Source: Asticcacaulis sp. AC402 | GTDB lineage: Bacteria; Pseudomonadota; Alphaproteobacteria; Caulobacterales; Caulobacteraceae | NCBI RefSeq assembly: GCF_000495835.1 | Contig: NZ_AWGC01000006.1 | Location: 248,001-312,000, forward strand | Reading direction: 5' to 3' | Length of the DNA: 64,000 nt | In this document: positions 45,138-53,833 of the stretch, in pieces | Numbering within the stretch: the stretch's first letter is position 1 | Layout: every line of letters begins with the position of its first letter | Position numbers and translations under genes: made by a program | The notes under the pieces: generated by a model | Told to the model about the DNA's origin: nothing | What the model saw: only the letters and a program-made list of their open reading frames with translations | Databases searched by the model: none

Positions 45138-45146
45138 TTGCGGGCG

Positions 45147-45935
45147 TCATGCCAGTTCGATAACGACGGGGACATGGTCCGACGGCTTGGCCTCGTCATG
45201 GCTGCGGCCGCGGGTATCCTTGTGGATGACCAGGTCAGTCAGCCGGTCGGCAGCCTGGGGCGACAGCAGATGGTGGTCGATGCGTATGCCTTCGTTCTTT
45301 GGCCAGGCGCCGGCCTGGTAGTCCCAGAAGGTGTAGCGGTTGCCGTCCGGCGGCAAAACATCGAAAGCATCGGTATAGCCAAGATTTTTCAGGCCCTGAT
45401 ACGCCTGGCGCACGGCCGGCTGGTAAAGGGCGTCGTCCAGCCATACGCTTTCTTTCCAGCAGTCGGCCCTGGTCGGGATGATGTTAAAGTCGCCAGTAAT
45501 GACAGTGGCGTCTTCCAGCGTCAGCAACTCTGTGGCGCGTTCGTGCAGGCGCTCCAGCCAGCGCAGCTTGTAAGCGTATTTGTCGGTGCCGAGCGGATTG
45601 CCATTGGGCAGGTAGATGCCGACGAAGCGCACGGGGTGCGGTGCTTCGATTAGGGCTTCGATGTAGCGCGACTGTTCGTCGCTGTCGTCGCCGGGCAGGC
45701 CTTTGGCGACGTCGCTGAGCGGGAATTTCGACAGAATGGCGACGCCATTCCACGTCTTCTGGCCGAAAACAGCACAGTTATAGCCCAGCGACTCGAAAGC
45801 CTCATAGGGGAACTTCTCATCCAGGCATTTGATTTCCTGCAGGGCGCAGACATCGGGCGCGGCCTGCGCGAACCATTCAAGCACCAGCGGCAGGCGGGCA
45901 TTGACCGAATTAACGTTCCATGTAGCGAGTTTCAT
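45147..45935 (-). CDS. xth: Exodeoxyribonuclease III
   Basis: 262 residues from ATG 45935. Xth is an AP endonuclease and 3' exonuclease/phosphatase in base excision repair. Motifs are LATWNVNSVNARLP, CALQEIKC with the metal Glu, YLPNGNP, ITGDFNIIP, and KPSDHVPVVIEL at the end with the catalytic His. Length is standard. Confidence 0.96.
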   Translation of the reverse strand: MKLATWNVNSVNARLPLVLEWFAQAAPDVCALQEIKCLDEKFPYEAFESLGYNCAVFGQKTWNGVAILSKFPLSDVAKGLPGDDSDEQSRYIEALIEAPHPVRFVGIYLPNGNPLGTDKYAYKLRWLERLHERATELLTLEDATVITGDFNIIPTRADCWKESVWLDDALYQPAVRQAYQGLKNLGYTDAFDVLPPDGNRYTFWDYQAGAWPKNEGIRIDHHLLSPQAADRLTDLVIHKDTRGRSHDEAKPSDHVPVVIELA

Positions 45936-45977
45936 GCCGACGTGTTTAGGCGGGCAGGGGGATTCCCGCAAGCACTG

Positions 45978-46307
45978 TTACAGCGCAAAACTCGTCCCGC
46001 AGCCGCACGAAGCGACGGCAAGGGGGTTCAGGATTTTGAACTGCGAGCCCACCAGTTCCTCGACATAATCGATCATCGACCCGGCCATTAAAGGTGCCGA
46101 CACATCGTCGACAAGGGCCGTGGCGCCTTCATGCGTGATCTGTGAATCTTCGGGCGTGGCCGTGTCGGTCAGGTCCAGGACATACTGAAAGCCGGAACAG
46201 CCGCCGCCTTCGACAGTGACGCGCAGCATGACGGCGTGGCCGGCTTCGGCACTGAGTTGGTTGAGGTGCTTCGCGGCGGAGGCAGTGAGGGTTATGTTGT
46301 GGCTCAT
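45978..46307 (-). CDS. erpA: Iron-sulfur cluster insertion protein ErpA (A-type carrier)
   Basis: 109 residues from ATG 46307. The three cluster-binding cysteines are Cys37 (GGGCSGFQY) and Cys101/Cys103 (SCGCGTSFAL), as in HesB/IscA/ErpA proteins that deliver Fe-S clusters. The GGGCSGFQY form favours ErpA over IscA. No suf/isc genes adjoin it. Confidence 0.9.
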   Translation of the reverse strand: MSHNITLTASAAKHLNQLSAEAGHAVMLRVTVEGGGCSGFQYVLDLTDTATPEDSQITHEGATALVDDVSAPLMAGSMIDYVEELVGSQFKILNPLAVASCGCGTSFAL

Positions 46308-46402
46308 AAGGCGTAATATGGCGGTATTTGCTGGGATTTTCACCCCTTAACATCGAAAATTTAGGCCGATGTTACATTTTATTGTATAGGGACGCGATAT
46401 GC

Positions 46403-46507
46403 TTAGAGCGCGCTTCGATCCGGAAGAAGCGGATCGGCGCTCTAAGTTTTTGCTTTTACGCGCATCTCTATCCGAAAAGTGTGCCACACTTTTCGGTATG
46501 CGCTCTG
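46403..46507. repeat. TAGAGCGC-type element between erpA and dgt
   Basis: Two hairpins: TTAGAGCGC...GATCCG / CGGATC...GCGCTCTAA (46403-46446), and CCGAAAAGTGTG / CACACTTTTCGG (46469-46496), closing with GCGCTCT. The second resembles palindromes with CCGAAAAGTG that are very common in rhizobial genomes, as I recall. Confidence 0.7.
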
Positions 46508-46523
46508 ACGAAAGACGCGCCTG

Positions 46524-47684
46524 ATGAGCCTGGCACCTTACGCCGAAGACGTCACCAAGAGCCTCGGCCGGCTCCATCCGCAGCCGGAAAGTCCCACCCG
46601 CACCGCTTTTGCGCGCGACCGGGACCGCATTATCCATTGCACCGCTTTTCGTCGCCTTAAGGGCAAGACCCAGGTGTTTGTCGCCAATGAGGGTGACTAT
46701 TTTCGCACGCGTCTGACTCATTCGCTGGAAGTGGCGCAGATTGCCCGGTCTTTGGCCCATTCGATGAAGTTGAATGAGGACCTGTCTGAGACGATCGCCT
46801 TGTCGCACGACCTGGGCCATCCCCCCTTCGGTCACGCCGGAGAGGATGAATTACACAAGTGTATGGAGCCGTGGGGTGGCTTTGATCACAATGTCCAGAC
46901 GTTCCGGGTGATCACCAAACTGGAGACGCGGTATCCGGGGTTCGACGGCTTGAACCTGACCTGGGAAACGCTCGAAGGGATTGTCAAGCACAACGGGCCG
47001 GTCGGGCACCATATGGCCGAGCCCTCGTGGAAGGCGATCGTCGATTTCAACGAGCAGTGGGATTTGCGGCCGGACAGCTACGCCTCGCTGGAGGCCCAGG
47101 TGGCGGCGATCTCGGATGATATTGCGTATAATAATCACGACGTCGACGACGGTTTGCGCGCAGACCTCTTTACGATCGGAGATTTGCTGGAAGTGCCTTT
47201 GATCGGGCCAGCCTTGCGTTCAGTGCAAAAGGACTGGCCGAATATCGACAACCGGATGCTGCGCCTGGAAGGGGTGCGGCGGATGATCGGGACGATGATC
47301 GAGGATGTTGAGGCCGAAACGGCGAGACGGTTGGCGGCAGACGGTATTCTGTCGGGGGAAGAGGCTCGAAGTGCCAAACGCCAGATGGTAGCGTTTTCGA
47401 AAGGCGTATTCGACGACCTGACGCGGCTGCGCGCATTCCTCTTTGAACGGATGTACAAACATTACAAGCTGAACCGCACAAGGTCGCATGCGCGACGGAC
47501 GCTGAACGAGATGTTTTTCCTGTTTATGAACGAACCGGATACCTTGCCGACCGAATGGTTCCAGGTTGTATGCGCCAAGGATTCGGAAGTCGCGCGGGCC
47601 CGGGTGATTTGTGACTATATTGCCGGCATGACGGATGCTTTCGCCATCGAGGAACATCGGAGGCTGTTCAGCTTTATCGGCTGA
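46524..47684 (+). CDS. dgt: Deoxyguanosinetriphosphate triphosphohydrolase-like protein
   Basis: 386 residues of the HD-domain dNTPase family, which splits dNTPs into deoxynucleoside and triphosphate. The metal-site residues are in [13 protein letters not shown] and [16 protein letters not shown], with a further Asp in [17 protein letters not shown]. The N-terminal [26 protein letters not shown] is the family signature. It directly follows an AGAGCGC-type element. Confidence 0.93.
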   Translation: MSLAPYAEDVTKSLGRLHPQPESPTRTAFARDRDRIIHCTAFRRLKGKTQVFVANEGDYFRTRLTHSLEVAQIARSLAHSMKLNEDLSETIALSHDLGHPPFGHAGEDELHKCMEPWGGFDHNVQTFRVITKLETRYPGFDGLNLTWETLEGIVKHNGPVGHHMAEPSWKAIVDFNEQWDLRPDSYASLEAQVAAISDDIAYNNHDVDDGLRADLFTIGDLLEVPLIGPALRSVQKDWPNIDNRMLRLEGVRRMIGTMIEDVEAETARRLAADGILSGEEARSAKRQMVAFSKGVFDDLTRLRAFLFERMYKHYKLNRTRSHARRTLNEMFFLFMNEPDTLPTEWFQVVCAKDSEVARARVICDYIAGMTDAFAIEEHRRLFSFIG

Positions 47685-47874
47685 AATACATGCGTCAAGT
47701 TTGTTTGAAACTCTCGTCTCTTCGTTGGTGATTGTCGAACATAGTTCGGATGAATTTGCCGGTTCTTCTGTCAACAGCTGCCGTAATGAGCGTCAAAGGA
47801 CATAGTCCATGTCCATCAACCAGATTTCAAACTGATCGTGCTTATCGAAAGACATAATCATTCTTCTCATTTTT

Positions 47875-48272
47875 TTATGGATTGGCGGGCTGCAACAGAT
47901 CCCACAAATTCCCAAACCGATCCCGAAACACGCAGACCTTTCCGTAAGGTTCGACCCGTGGCTGCTCACGAAACTCGACGCCGGCAGCCCGATACGCCGC
48001 AAAATCCCGGTCGAAATCGTCTGTGAACAGTATCAGGAACACGCGCCCCCCCCCGTCTGATTGCCGATTTGCGCCGTCTGTTCCTGTCTCACAGCCCGCG
48101 CCAGCAGCAACCGCGTCTCGGACGAACCCTTCGGCGCCACAAGCACCCAGCGCTTGCCGCTGCCCAGGTCGCTGTCCTCGATCAGGTCGAACCCGAGATC
48201 GCCGCAATAATGGGCTATGGCCTCGTCATAGTCCGGCACCAGCACAGTCAAAGCGGCAACGTGCAGCTTCAC
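47875..48272 (-). pseudogene. VOC family protein interrupted at a G9 tract
   Basis: From GTG 48272 the frame encodes KLHVAALTVLVPDYDEAIAH then YCGDLGFDLIEDSDLGSGKRW and on to GNQTGGGACS-stop. With one more G in the G9 run (48046-48054) it continues GNQTGGGRVFLILFTDDFDRD to YGKVCVFRDRFGNLWDLLQPANP, stop at 47875, a complete VOC domain of about 132 residues. The GTG start is one base after the stop of the GGDEF gene. A G9 tract is long enough to slip, so phase variation, mutation or sequencing error are all possible. Confidence 0.75.
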
Positions 48273-48273
48273 G

Positions 48274-49149
48274 TCACCGGGCAGACTTCTTGACCAAAAA
48301 CATCGCGGCATCGGCCTCACTCAACCAGGCTTCCGCCGTCGTCTGGCCGGCAAAGGCACGCACACCGAACGACCCGCCGGCCTTCAGGTACAGGCCCCTA
48401 TACTCAAAGGTCCCCATCATCAGTTCCGCCTCAAGCTTCATGGCCTTGACACGCGAGGATTTCAGGTCCGCCCGGCGCAGCAGGATGGCAAATTCATCGC
48501 CGCCGATGCGGGCGACGGCATCACCCTCACGAACGCTGATCTTCAAGGTCTCGGCGACATAGATCAGCGCCGCATCGCCGGCGCCGTGACCATAGGCGTC
48601 ATTGATCGCTTTGAAATTGTCCATGTCGAGATAGATCAGACAGGCCTCTTCGCCATAGCGCTTGCAGTCGGCCATCGCGCGGTGAACCTCGCGCAGAAAA
48701 GCCCGGCGGTTGAGGGTTGGTGTCAATACGTCGCTGTCGGCCTGGTCCTGCGCCGATTGCAAGTCCAGGCGCTGCTGATGGATCTGTTCGCGCAGGCGTT
48801 CATTCTCCATCATCAGCGACTCGATCAGCGCCTGGGCAGAGGCGGGCCATTCATTCTGCAGCCCTTCCACTGAAGCAGGCGCCACCGGCGGGTCTGCATG
48901 CAAGGCCGCATCGAGGCGAGCAAATGACGCAGCGATGGCCTCTTCTGGTCGCAATCTTTGCGGTTCTTCGGAAATGCTGAGGGCGTGGCGCACCGGTATT
49001 GCGGCGGAGGCCGGCACGGGATCATAGGCGGGTATAGCCGCCTGGGCTTCGAAATGCTGAGCCAGAAGAATCTGCATCGACGCCGTGGTGGCCCGTCGAA
49101 CGGGTTCCTGGTCTTGCGCAGGCAGGGAAGGGTTCATGTCTGGCATCAA
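48274..49149 (-). CDS. GGDEF diguanylate cyclase, no membrane or PAS domain
   Basis: 291 residues. An N-terminal region of about 105 residues is Ala/Pro-rich with no recognised domain, then a short coiled coil (LIESLMMENERLREQIHQQRLDLQSAQ, about 108-135) leads to the GGDEF domain. The active-site GGDEF is at 216-220 and the inhibitory RxxD (R207-D210) is five residues before it, so it should make c-di-GMP with product inhibition. The DxxT-like start DVLTPTLNRRAF is present. It precedes the VOC pseudogene by one base. Confidence 0.93.
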   Translation of the reverse strand: MMPDMNPSLPAQDQEPVRRATTASMQILLAQHFEAQAAIPAYDPVPASAAIPVRHALSISEEPQRLRPEEAIAASFARLDAALHADPPVAPASVEGLQNEWPASAQALIESLMMENERLREQIHQQRLDLQSAQDQADSDVLTPTLNRRAFLREVHRAMADCKRYGEEACLIYLDMDNFKAINDAYGHGAGDAALIYVAETLKISVREGDAVARIGGDEFAILLRRADLKSSRVKAMKLEAELMMGTFEYRGLYLKAGGSFGVRAFAGQTTAEAWLSEADAAMFLVKKSAR

Positions 49150-49392
49150 AAGCGTGCTAGGGCTGGAGGTGTGCGGGCACAGGCTATTTACGGCCCGTCT
49201 GACACCTTATGAAAGCACAACCGCGGGTGCGGCGCAATGCCGTCACAGGCGCAATTTCCGTTGATTTGAAGGCTGAAAACATCAGAGCCGGATAAGGTGG
49301 TAAACGCCCCGCAGGCGGGGTGAAATCGGTGCTTGCAGTGCCAGGCTTTTCCCCTATATACCCCGCACTTTCAACGCCTGGAGAGGATTGTC

Positions 49393-49884
49393 ATGGCTGC
49401 CACGCCGCCCGTCGCCATTATCATGGGGTCGCGATCCGACTGGAACGTCATGAAGGCCGCCGCCGCCGCGCTCGATTCCCTGGGCGTTGCCTACCACGCG
49501 AAAGTTGTGTCAGCCCACCGCACGCCCCAACGCATGGTCGAATTTGCCACTGGCGCCAGGGCTGCCGGATACAAGGTTATCATCGCCGGCGCCGGGGGGG
49601 CAGCGCACCTGCCTGGCATGACCGCCTCCATGACCACCTTGCCCGTCCTGGGTGTCCCAGTCCCGCTGAAGGATGGCTTGAAGGGCATCGACTCGCTGCT
49701 CAGCATCGTACAGATGCCGGGGGGGATCCCCGTCGGCACTCTGGCGGTGGGTGAGGCCGGCGCCAGGAACGCCGGGCTGCTGGCGGCGCAGATCCTGGCG
49801 TTAAATGACCCCGAACTGACCGCCCGCGTCGAAGCTTTGCGCGCCACCCAAACCGACAATGTCCCCGATACGGTGGAAGATTGA
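49393..49884 (+). CDS. purE: 5-(carboxyamino)imidazole ribonucleotide mutase
   Basis: 163 residues from ATG 49393 (GAGAGG ribosome-binding site). PurE moves the carboxyl of N5-CAIR to C4 in purine synthesis. Motifs are [23 protein letters not shown], and [25 protein letters not shown], the class I signature. It overlaps purK by one base (TGATG), giving a purEK operon. Confidence 0.97.
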   Translation: MAATPPVAIIMGSRSDWNVMKAAAAALDSLGVAYHAKVVSAHRTPQRMVEFATGARAAGYKVIIAGAGGAAHLPGMTASMTTLPVLGVPVPLKDGLKGIDSLLSIVQMPGGIPVGTLAVGEAGARNAGLLAAQILALNDPELTARVEALRATQTDNVPDTVED

Positions 49885-50969
49885 TGCAGGCTTTGGAACT
49901 GGGGGCAACGATCGGTATTCTGGGCGACGGCCAACTGGGCCGGATGCTGAGCCAGGCAGCGTCGCGGCTGGGCTTTAAGGTTGTGATCTTCGGGCCCGAC
50001 GCCGAATCGCCGGCGGCCCAGGTGTCGCTGACTTCCAAAGTTGCCGCCTATACGGATGAAATCGTCCTGGCTCGGCTTGCCGAACGTTGCGATGTTATCA
50101 CGTTCGAATTTGAAAACGTCCCGGCGGCGAGTCTCGATTTTCTCTCGAGTCTGGGCGCTACCGTGGCGCCTTCGTCCAGAGCCCTTCGCATGACCCAGGA
50201 CCGGGTGCTGGAAAAGCGTTTCGCCCGTGATCATGGCATTGAGACGGTGGATTTCCGTGCTGTTGACAGCCTCGATGACCTGAAGGCAGCCGTGGCCGAT
50301 CTGGGCCTGCCGTCATTGCTGAAGACCCGCCGCGAAGGCTATGACGGTAAGGGGCAGGTATGGATCAAGTCAGTTGGCGACCTGGAAGCGGCCTTTGACA
50401 CCTTGCATGGTCGGCCGGCGATCCTGGAGGCCAAGGCCAACTTTGCGCGAGAGATATCCGTCGTGGCGGCGCGCAACTGGGACGGAGCGGTTTCGACCTT
50501 CCCGATCGGCGAAAACCACCATGTTGGTGGTATCCTGTCGACAACCCTGGCGCCAGCCCAGATTGGCAATGATTCGGTGGGGCAGGCCCATGTTATCGCC
50601 AGGAAGGTGCTGGAGGGGCTGGACTATGTTGGCGTACTGGCGGTTGAGTTGTTCGTGTTGAACGACGGGCGCTTGCTGCTCAACGAGATAGCCCCGCGTG
50701 TGCACAATTCCGGGCATTGGACCCAGGACGGCTGCCTGTGCGACCAGTTCGAGCAGCACATCCGCGCCGTCGCAGGCTGGCCGCTCGGAGATACAACGGC
50801 GCGCTGTACGGTCGAGATGACCAACCTGCTTGGCGCGGATATTCTCGACTGGGAGCGACTGTCCGCGGAAGCCCGGGCGCGCCTCTATGTCTACGGCAAG
50901 GATTTTTCGCCAAAAGACGGGCCAAGACCTGGCCGCAAGATGGGCCATATCAACCGGATCAAGACCTGA
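49884..50969 (+). CDS. purK: 5-(carboxyamino)imidazole ribonucleotide synthase
   Basis: 361 residues of ATP-grasp type. PurK makes N5-CAIR from AIR, bicarbonate and ATP, the substrate of PurE. Features are TIGILGDGQLGRMLSQAASRLG, ITFEFENVPAASLDFL, LKTRREGYDGKGQVW and LLLNEIAPRVHNSGHWTQDGC. Start at the ATG that overlaps the purE stop; the stop overlaps the next ATG (TGATG). Confidence 0.97.
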   Translation: MQALELGATIGILGDGQLGRMLSQAASRLGFKVVIFGPDAESPAAQVSLTSKVAAYTDEIVLARLAERCDVITFEFENVPAASLDFLSSLGATVAPSSRALRMTQDRVLEKRFARDHGIETVDFRAVDSLDDLKAAVADLGLPSLLKTRREGYDGKGQVWIKSVGDLEAAFDTLHGRPAILEAKANFAREISVVAARNWDGAVSTFPIGENHHVGGILSTTLAPAQIGNDSVGQAHVIARKVLEGLDYVGVLAVELFVLNDGRLLLNEIAPRVHNSGHWTQDGCLCDQFEQHIRAVAGWPLGDTTARCTVEMTNLLGADILDWERLSAEARARLYVYGKDFSPKDGPRPGRKMGHINRIKT

Positions 50970-51250
50970 TGATTATCGCAACCCTGACCTACAAGGTGTC
51001 CACCGAAGACCTCGATCATCATATCGACGCTCACCGAGAATGGCTGACGGCCGGCATCGAATCTGGCCACCTGCTGGCAGCGGGGCGCAAGGTGCCGCGT
51101 ACCGGCGGTATGCTGCTGGTGCGCGGTGAACTGGATGAGGTCAAGGCGTGGGCCGCGACCGATCCCTTTGCGGTCAGGGGTTTGGCAGACTATGACTTTA
51201 CCGAGGTCGCCGTGACGCTGACGGCGGACGGTCTGGCGGGGTTGAAATAG
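50969..51250 (+). CDS. YciI-like protein
   Basis: 93 residues from ATG 50969, which overlaps the purK stop. The fold pattern VDAHREWL-like IDAHREWLTAGIESGHLLAAGRKVPRTGGMLLVRGELDEVKAWAATDPFAVRGLADYDFTEV with the conserved His and Asp of YciI proteins is clear. Members of the family are small dehydrochlorinases or of unknown role; the place in a purine operon gives no clear clue. Confidence 0.85.
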   Translation: MIIATLTYKVSTEDLDHHIDAHREWLTAGIESGHLLAAGRKVPRTGGMLLVRGELDEVKAWAATDPFAVRGLADYDFTEVAVTLTADGLAGLK

Positions 51251-51280
51251 TTGCCTGACGCTATGGTGCGGTTGTTTCTC

Positions 51281-51341
51281 AAGCAAGACGGAAACCTCGG
51301 ACGCCTGTGCGGTGGAGTCCACTTTAGCGGATTGCGCTCTG
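51281..51341 (+). repeat. AGAGCGC-type element fragment
   Basis: Bases such as GTGCGGTGGAGTCCACTTTA and GCGGATTGCGCTCT match the 3' half of the elements at 11758 and 53668 (reverse complement). Only half of the element is recognisable. The rest of 51251-51441 is featureless. Confidence 0.6.
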
Positions 51342-51441
51342 GGCCGACCCGGTCATGGCGACCCAGGCCGGATCAGGTCCCGGTTCGCTGGTATAGGCCC
51401 GCTCATGACGAGGCAGCCCCAGCCTTAGAACCGCAAAGCCT

Positions 51442-52113
51442 TCAAAGGGAGGCGCCTGGCGGGGGTTCGACGCCGAACCGAAGTTGGCCCAGGCTTTTGG
51501 CGAGATTGAGCATCAGGTCTTCCGGCTTGGCCGGCAGTTGCGCCTTGAACTTTTCATAGGCCATGACAGCGTCAATATTGCGCCGGACCTGATCGAGTTG
51601 CGCGTCACGGCCCTGGCTAAGACGGGTCACCAGCGCTGTTGACAGAATGCCGCAGACGATCACGCGCTTGGAATAGTGGTTTTCGTCCAGCGCCTTGTCG
51701 CCGGCCAGGATCCAGATGCGGCCGGCGGTCGTCCACAGCAGGCGGTGGAACAGAGCGGCGTGGTGGGGCAGGGCGAAGAACCCCATCAGGCGGCGCGCAA
51801 CGCGTTCATCCGTCGCGGCAGCATCAAGGCGCAGATTGAGCAGATGCGCGATCTTCTCGCGAATCTTCATTCCGGCAATGGTACCGGCGACGTCATCGAG
51901 GGCCAGATCATGGCTGCGCCACAGGATGGCGGCAATGTCCGAAGCGCCGTTGGGTGCGATCAGATCGCGCATACCGTCGCTGATCCGGATCAGGCGGGAG
52001 CCGGCGTCGAGGCTGGACCGGTTCAGGCCCATATCCGGCACGAACCGAGCCACCGCGTCGGCCAAACAGGATTCAGCGTCTTTCAGGTCGGAGAAGTGAA
52101 CGTACGAACTCAT
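51442..52113 (-). CDS. COQ9 family protein (rpsU-divergent)
   Basis: 223 residues from ATG 52113. The C-terminal part DKALDENHYSKRVIVCGILSTALVTRLSQGRDA matches the COQ9 signature (D-xx-NxYxKR...), preceded by HHAALFHRLLWTTAGRIWILAG. COQ9 is a lipid-binding protein assisting ubiquinone biosynthesis. In alphaproteobacteria this gene is characteristically divergent from rpsU, as here. An upstream start at 52275 would add 54 residues not typical of the family. Confidence 0.85.
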   Translation of the reverse strand: MSSYVHFSDLKDAESCLADAVARFVPDMGLNRSSLDAGSRLIRISDGMRDLIAPNGASDIAAILWRSHDLALDDVAGTIAGMKIREKIAHLLNLRLDAAATDERVARRLMGFFALPHHAALFHRLLWTTAGRIWILAGDKALDENHYSKRVIVCGILSTALVTRLSQGRDAQLDQVRRNIDAVMAYEKFKAQLPAKPEDLMLNLAKSLGQLRFGVEPPPGASL

Positions 52114-52384
52114 ATCGCCAGGATAGTCGTTGTGCGACCATCCGCCAAGGGCGGAAAATGTCGCAGGTGGTCCCAATATACCAAAAAAGCCTGACAGAAC
52201 TTCCTTTTCACGCACGCTTCGTATGGACATGGTTCTGGGTCTGATGTATGGCCATGCGACCTTCCCGCAGACCAACCGGTTTGCGGGCTTAACTTTTTAT
52301 TCGACTGATATGGCTATTCCTCGCAAGGGGGCCTCGCAGGGGCGGCCGCTATGACAGTCCCGAACCGTGAATGGAGAGAGACCT

Positions 52385-52618
52385 CTGGTACAGATTTTCG
52401 TCCGTGACAACAACGTCGATCAGGCCCTCAAGGCTCTGAAGAAGAAGATGCAACGTGAAGGCTCATTTCGTGAAATGAAGCGCCACGTGCACTATGAAAA
52501 GCCCTCCGAGAAGCGCGCCCGTCAGCAGGCCGAAGCGGTGCGCCGCGCTCGCAAGCTGGCTCGCAAGCGCATCCAGCGCGAAGGTGGTGCCGCTCCGGTT
52601 CGGACTGCCAAGGCTTAA
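52385..52618 (+). CDS. rpsU: 30S ribosomal protein S21, probable CTG start
   Basis: The S21 sequence [51 protein letters not shown] is unmistakable. Homologues start MVQIFV or MQVLVRDNN, so the initiator should sit just before VQIFV; the codon there is CTG (52385). GGAG at 52373-52376 is 8 bases upstream, ideal spacing. A GTG at 52367 would be in frame but places the ribosome-binding site inside the gene. 77 residues from CTG. S21 is the small-subunit protein near the 3' end of 16S rRNA. Confidence 0.93.
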   Translation: MVQIFVRDNNVDQALKALKKKMQREGSFREMKRHVHYEKPSEKRARQQAEAVRRARKLARKRIQREGGAAPVRTAKA

Positions 52619-52705
52619 GTCACGGCTTGCCAAGTCATTGCTTGAAAACCATTCCGAAAAGGCGTTGAAGGCGGACCTTCGGCGCATTTTTCCTTTGGAG
52701 CCCCT

Positions 52706-53083
52706 GTGGACCAGCTCGATCCGAACGACCTCGCGATTCTGACCACCGCCATGCCGGCTGATACCAATCCGTCGGGAGATATCTTCGGCGGCTGGCTGAT
52801 GGCCCAGATGGACCTGGCCGCCGGCAATGTCGCGTCGCGCACAGCCCGTGGCCGTGTCGCCACCATTGCCGTTGACGGCATGGCCTTCCTGACGCCGGTC
52901 AAGGTCGGCGATGAAGTCAGCGTCTACGCCAAGGTCATGTCGATCGGCCGTACCTCGATGAAGCTCAAGGTCGATGCCTACCGCCGGCTGCGCGACAGCG
53001 ACGCCAAGATTCGGGTGACTGAAGCCATTTTTACGTTTGTGGCGATCGATGCGACCGGGCGCCCGCGTTCAGTTGAGTTATGA
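52706..53083 (+). CDS. Acyl-CoA thioesterase (YciA/hotdog fold)
   Basis: 125 residues, GTG start at 52706 with TTGGAG upstream. The hotdog core reads TNPSGDIFGGWLMAQMDLAAGNVASRTARG (central helix) then TIAVDGMAFLTPVKVGDEVSVYAKVMSIGRTSMKLKVDAYRR, as in YciA, an acyl-CoA thioesterase. Cytoplasmic, probably hexameric. Confidence 0.9.
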   Translation: MDQLDPNDLAILTTAMPADTNPSGDIFGGWLMAQMDLAAGNVASRTARGRVATIAVDGMAFLTPVKVGDEVSVYAKVMSIGRTSMKLKVDAYRRLRDSDAKIRVTEAIFTFVAIDATGRPRSVEL

Positions 53084-53099
53084 ACCCCCTTTCGCCAGA

Positions 53100-53114
53100 T
53101 TAAAATTGTGTTAA
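53100..53114. promoter_or_regulatory. CtrA-type binding box (TTAA-N7-TTAA) upstream of a membrane protein gene
   Basis: TTAA AATTGTG TTAA, exact consensus spacing, 59 bases before the ATG of the 53173 gene. The thioesterase gene ends 17 bases upstream, so the box probably controls the membrane protein. Binding is inferred. Confidence 0.6.
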
Positions 53115-53172
53115 GAATGCGTCAAACTCCCCTGCGAGGGAGGCAAGCCGACAACAGGCCGAGGTAGCATAC

Positions 53173-53670
53173 ATGGTGAAATCGACCTTCTTCAGCCGTT
53201 TTCAGGAATGGCTTTCCGAGTGGGACGAAACCAAGACTCGTCAGGTCCTGGTCGTTGTTCTGGCCCTGCTGGTCGGCCTTCTTGTTGGACTCATCATCGA
53301 CACCGCCATGCGTCTGCTCGGCGACTTCACGTTTCCGCCGCCGCCGGTTCTCAACATGGCCGACAAGGAGCAGCTCAAGGCGTTGTACGCGACCATGCCG
53401 GGCGAGGCCTTCGCTATCAAGATACTGTCGTGGTGCCTCGGCACTCTGGCCGGCGGTTACACCGCTGTGCGCGTCGCAAAGATGGGGCAATTCCCGTCCT
53501 GGATTGTTGGTGTCCTGCTGTATGCCGGTTATCTGATCGGCATGATTGGCCTGCCGGTTCCCATGTGGGTTGTCTTCACGTGCCCGCTGCTGGTCGCCGC
53601 CTGCGCCTATGGGGCGGGTTGGCTGGGGATGTACATCACAGTCCAAAAAGAGATAAAGGCCCAGGCCTAG
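53173..53670 (+). CDS. Membrane protein of unknown function
   Basis: 165 residues with four membrane segments (VLVVVLALLVGLLVGLIIDTAM; IKILSWCLGTLAGGYTAVRVA; SWIVGVLLYAGYLIGMIGLP; WVVFTCPLLVAACAYGAGWLGM). No family recognised. Preceded by a CtrA-type box, so possibly cell-cycle regulated. The stop TAG is the first triplet of an AGAGCGC element. Confidence 0.65.
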   Translation: MVKSTFFSRFQEWLSEWDETKTRQVLVVVLALLVGLLVGLIIDTAMRLLGDFTFPPPPVLNMADKEQLKALYATMPGEAFAIKILSWCLGTLAGGYTAVRVAKMGQFPSWIVGVLLYAGYLIGMIGLPVPMWVVFTCPLLVAACAYGAGWLGMYITVQKEIKAQA

Positions 53671-53786
53671 AGCGCAATCCGATAAAGTGGATACCACCGC
53701 ACGGGCGCTCCCGTTTTCGGAAAACTTGCGCGATAAAACAAAAACTTAGAGCGGGGTTTTGATTCCATCAAAACTTATCCCGCTCC
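53668..53786 (-). repeat. TAGAGCG-type palindromic element, copy (full length)
   Basis: Starts TAGAGCGCAATCCGATAAAG on the plus strand and ends TTTTGATTCCATCAAAACTT...CCCGCTCC. Its reverse complement aligns end to end with 11758-11878. Two hairpins are visible inside. The opening TAG is the stop of the 53173 gene. Confidence 0.8.
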
Positions 53787-53833
53787 AGGCACGTCTCGCG
53801 GGCTGAAAACCGTCATCTCCTTGCGACACGGTG

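Noticed and set aside
47793-47868. 25-residue ORF after the VOC pseudogene (MRRMIMSFDKHDQFEIWLMD...)
   Set aside because: Very short, no ribosome-binding site I trust, no recognised family; may be chance.
49303-49320. CCCCGC/GCGGGG hairpin upstream of purE as a purine riboswitch
   Set aside because: Only a short stem; none of the conserved purine-riboswitch loop bases are present.
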